Source: G016756615 sp035556195 (GTDB lineage: Bacteria > Pseudomonadota > Alphaproteobacteria > Rhizobiales > Rhizobiaceae). From it: a stretch of 64,000 bases of DNA. The stretch is from positions 1 to 64,000 of the forward strand of contig DATMFK010000067.1 of assembly GCA_035556195.1 (NCBI GenBank). The letters run 5' to 3'. The notes beneath the pieces are model-generated. The model searched no databases and was not told the DNA's origin. It was given only the letters and a program-made list of their open reading frames with translations. Positions 63,445 through 64,000 of this stretch are shown here, one piece after another (the first letter of the stretch is position 1; the number at the start of each line of letters is the position of its first letter). Both the position numbers and the translations under genes were made by a program.

Positions 63445-64000
63445 TCAGGGACCCGCCCTGGAAGCGGTGCGCTCCAATCTGGCCACTGCCTTCTCGATGC
63501 GCTCGGCCAAGTCCGGCTGCATCTCCGTTGGCCGTCGTTTCTGAAGGCCGCTCAGGACGAGGTCGACGATCGCATCGGCGGTGGCATCCGGATCGAAGTC
63601 GCCTTCGCCGCGCAGATAGGCCCAGGTGCGGTGCTCGATGCAGCCATAGATCATGTCGCGAACGAGCCGCAGCGGCACGTCCTCGCGGAGTTCGTCAGCG
63701 TCGATGCCCTCCTTGATGATATCCAGCGTGCGGCGCGTGTATTGGCGATTGAGCTCATAGACGGCCGTGTGGCTGTAGTCGTTGCCTGTCCGCAGAAACT
63801 GAAACATCAGGTTGCACAGCGCCGGCTCCTCATGAATCGTTTTCAGGTGGCGCCAGATCATGAAGCGCAGGCGGTTACGCGTGCCCTGTATGCCTGAAAG
63901 TTGCTGGTCGTAGTCGGCAAGCATCGACTCGTACCAGTCCTCGATCACCTTGACGAGCAGATCGCGCTTGTTCTCGAAATAGCGGTAAATGCTGCCTTCG
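63445..64000 (-). CDS. TetR-family regulator, 5' end outside window
   Basis: The frame runs to the window edge. Upstream of the first internal start it reads EGSIYRYFENKRDLLVK, the end of a TetR helix-turn-helix, followed by a helical ligand domain (FMIWRHLKTIHEEPALCNLMFQFLRTGNDYS). This is typical of fatty-acid-linked TetR regulators. About 184 residues are visible. It precedes the acyl-CoA ligase on the same strand. Confidence 0.88.
   Translation of the reverse strand, partial: EGSIYRYFENKRDLLVKVIEDWYESMLADYDQQLSGIQGTRNRLRFMIWRHLKTIHEEPALCNLMFQFLRTGNDYSHTAVYELNRQYTRRTLDIIKEGIDADELREDVPLRLVRDMIYGCIEHRTWAYLRGEGDFDPDATADAIVDLVLSGLQKRRPTEMQPDLAERIEKAVARLERTASRAGP

Overview
Organism: a GC-rich alphaproteobacterial chromosome segment, most likely Hyphomicrobiales/Rhizobiales of the Mesorhizobium or Phyllobacteriaceae type. 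This rests on gene content (many ribose-type sugar ABC transporters, LacI and FCD-GntR regulators, AtuA-type and acyl-CoA catabolism, a cobalamin-riboswitch btu operon), on TTGACA-type promoters, and on rhizobial-style intergenic palindromes. No rRNA, CRISPR array, intact IS or prophage was seen. The only RNA genes or elements found are one tRNA-Ser and one cobalamin riboswitch. Layout: 1-3636 is the 3' part of a giant repetitive RTX/VCBS-type secreted adhesin. 3713-7650 holds a periplasmic-binding-fold lipoprotein, a degenerate GGDEF membrane protein, 2-keto-3-deoxygalactonokinase and protein-isoaspartate methyltransferase. 7651-8096 is a repeat interrupted by a small insertion. 8097-13178 is a three-gene sugar ABC operon (SBP, permease, double ATPase) divergent from its LacI regulator, with two AAACGTTT operators. 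13187-13765 is a DUF1349 protein. 13885-18828 is a B12 riboswitch followed by btuB-btuF-btuC-btuD. 18940-19791 is an extended SDR. 19953-20042 is tRNA-Ser(GGA), followed by a gene-poor stretch with small ORFs, a ribbon-helix-helix-like protein and a broken duplicate of the next gene. 21478-25036 is an alpha/beta hydrolase - aldehyde dehydrogenase - Fe-alcohol dehydrogenase operon, divergent from an FCD regulator with a second sugar ABC operon and a DJ-1/PfpI protein (25306-30243). 30443-31247 is an ArsR/AHSA1 pair, then a palindromic repeat block and a VanZ-like protein. Main system, 32185-61588: about 29 kb of acyl-CoA catabolism and transport that appears to be one regulon. The left arm (minus strand) is an Atu-like acyl-CoA carboxylase operon: enoyl-CoA hydratase, AtuA-family protein, biotin carboxylase, separate BCCP, carboxyltransferase, 2-hydroxychromene-carboxylate isomerase-like protein, second hydratase, transglutaminase-like protein and thiolase. 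A divergent pair encodes an isovaleryl-CoA-type dehydrogenase and a PECR-like SDR. A TetR/VOC pair lies in the middle. The right arm is a TRAP transporter followed by a module resembling the levulinate (Lva) and mammalian ACAD10/11 4-hydroxyacyl-CoA route: APH-like kinase, small partner protein, acyl-CoA ligase, ACAD11-type dehydrogenase, MaoC hydratase, and a DUF7064/AttH-like protein. It is followed by an unusual ABC transporter operon in which one permease is fused to a C-terminal SMP-30/strictosidine-synthase-type beta-propeller. A second free propeller and the ATPase follow. A shared 17-nt motif, TGAA-N6-TCATTAA or close variants, occurs at three of the four promoters of this region, and a related palindrome occurs at the fourth. 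My working inference is import and ring opening of a lactone or similar natural product, CoA activation, 4-phosphorylation and elimination, and then branched-chain removal by the carboxylase arm. The substrate itself cannot be read from the sequence. 61846-64000 has another acyl-CoA ligase and a truncated TetR regulator.
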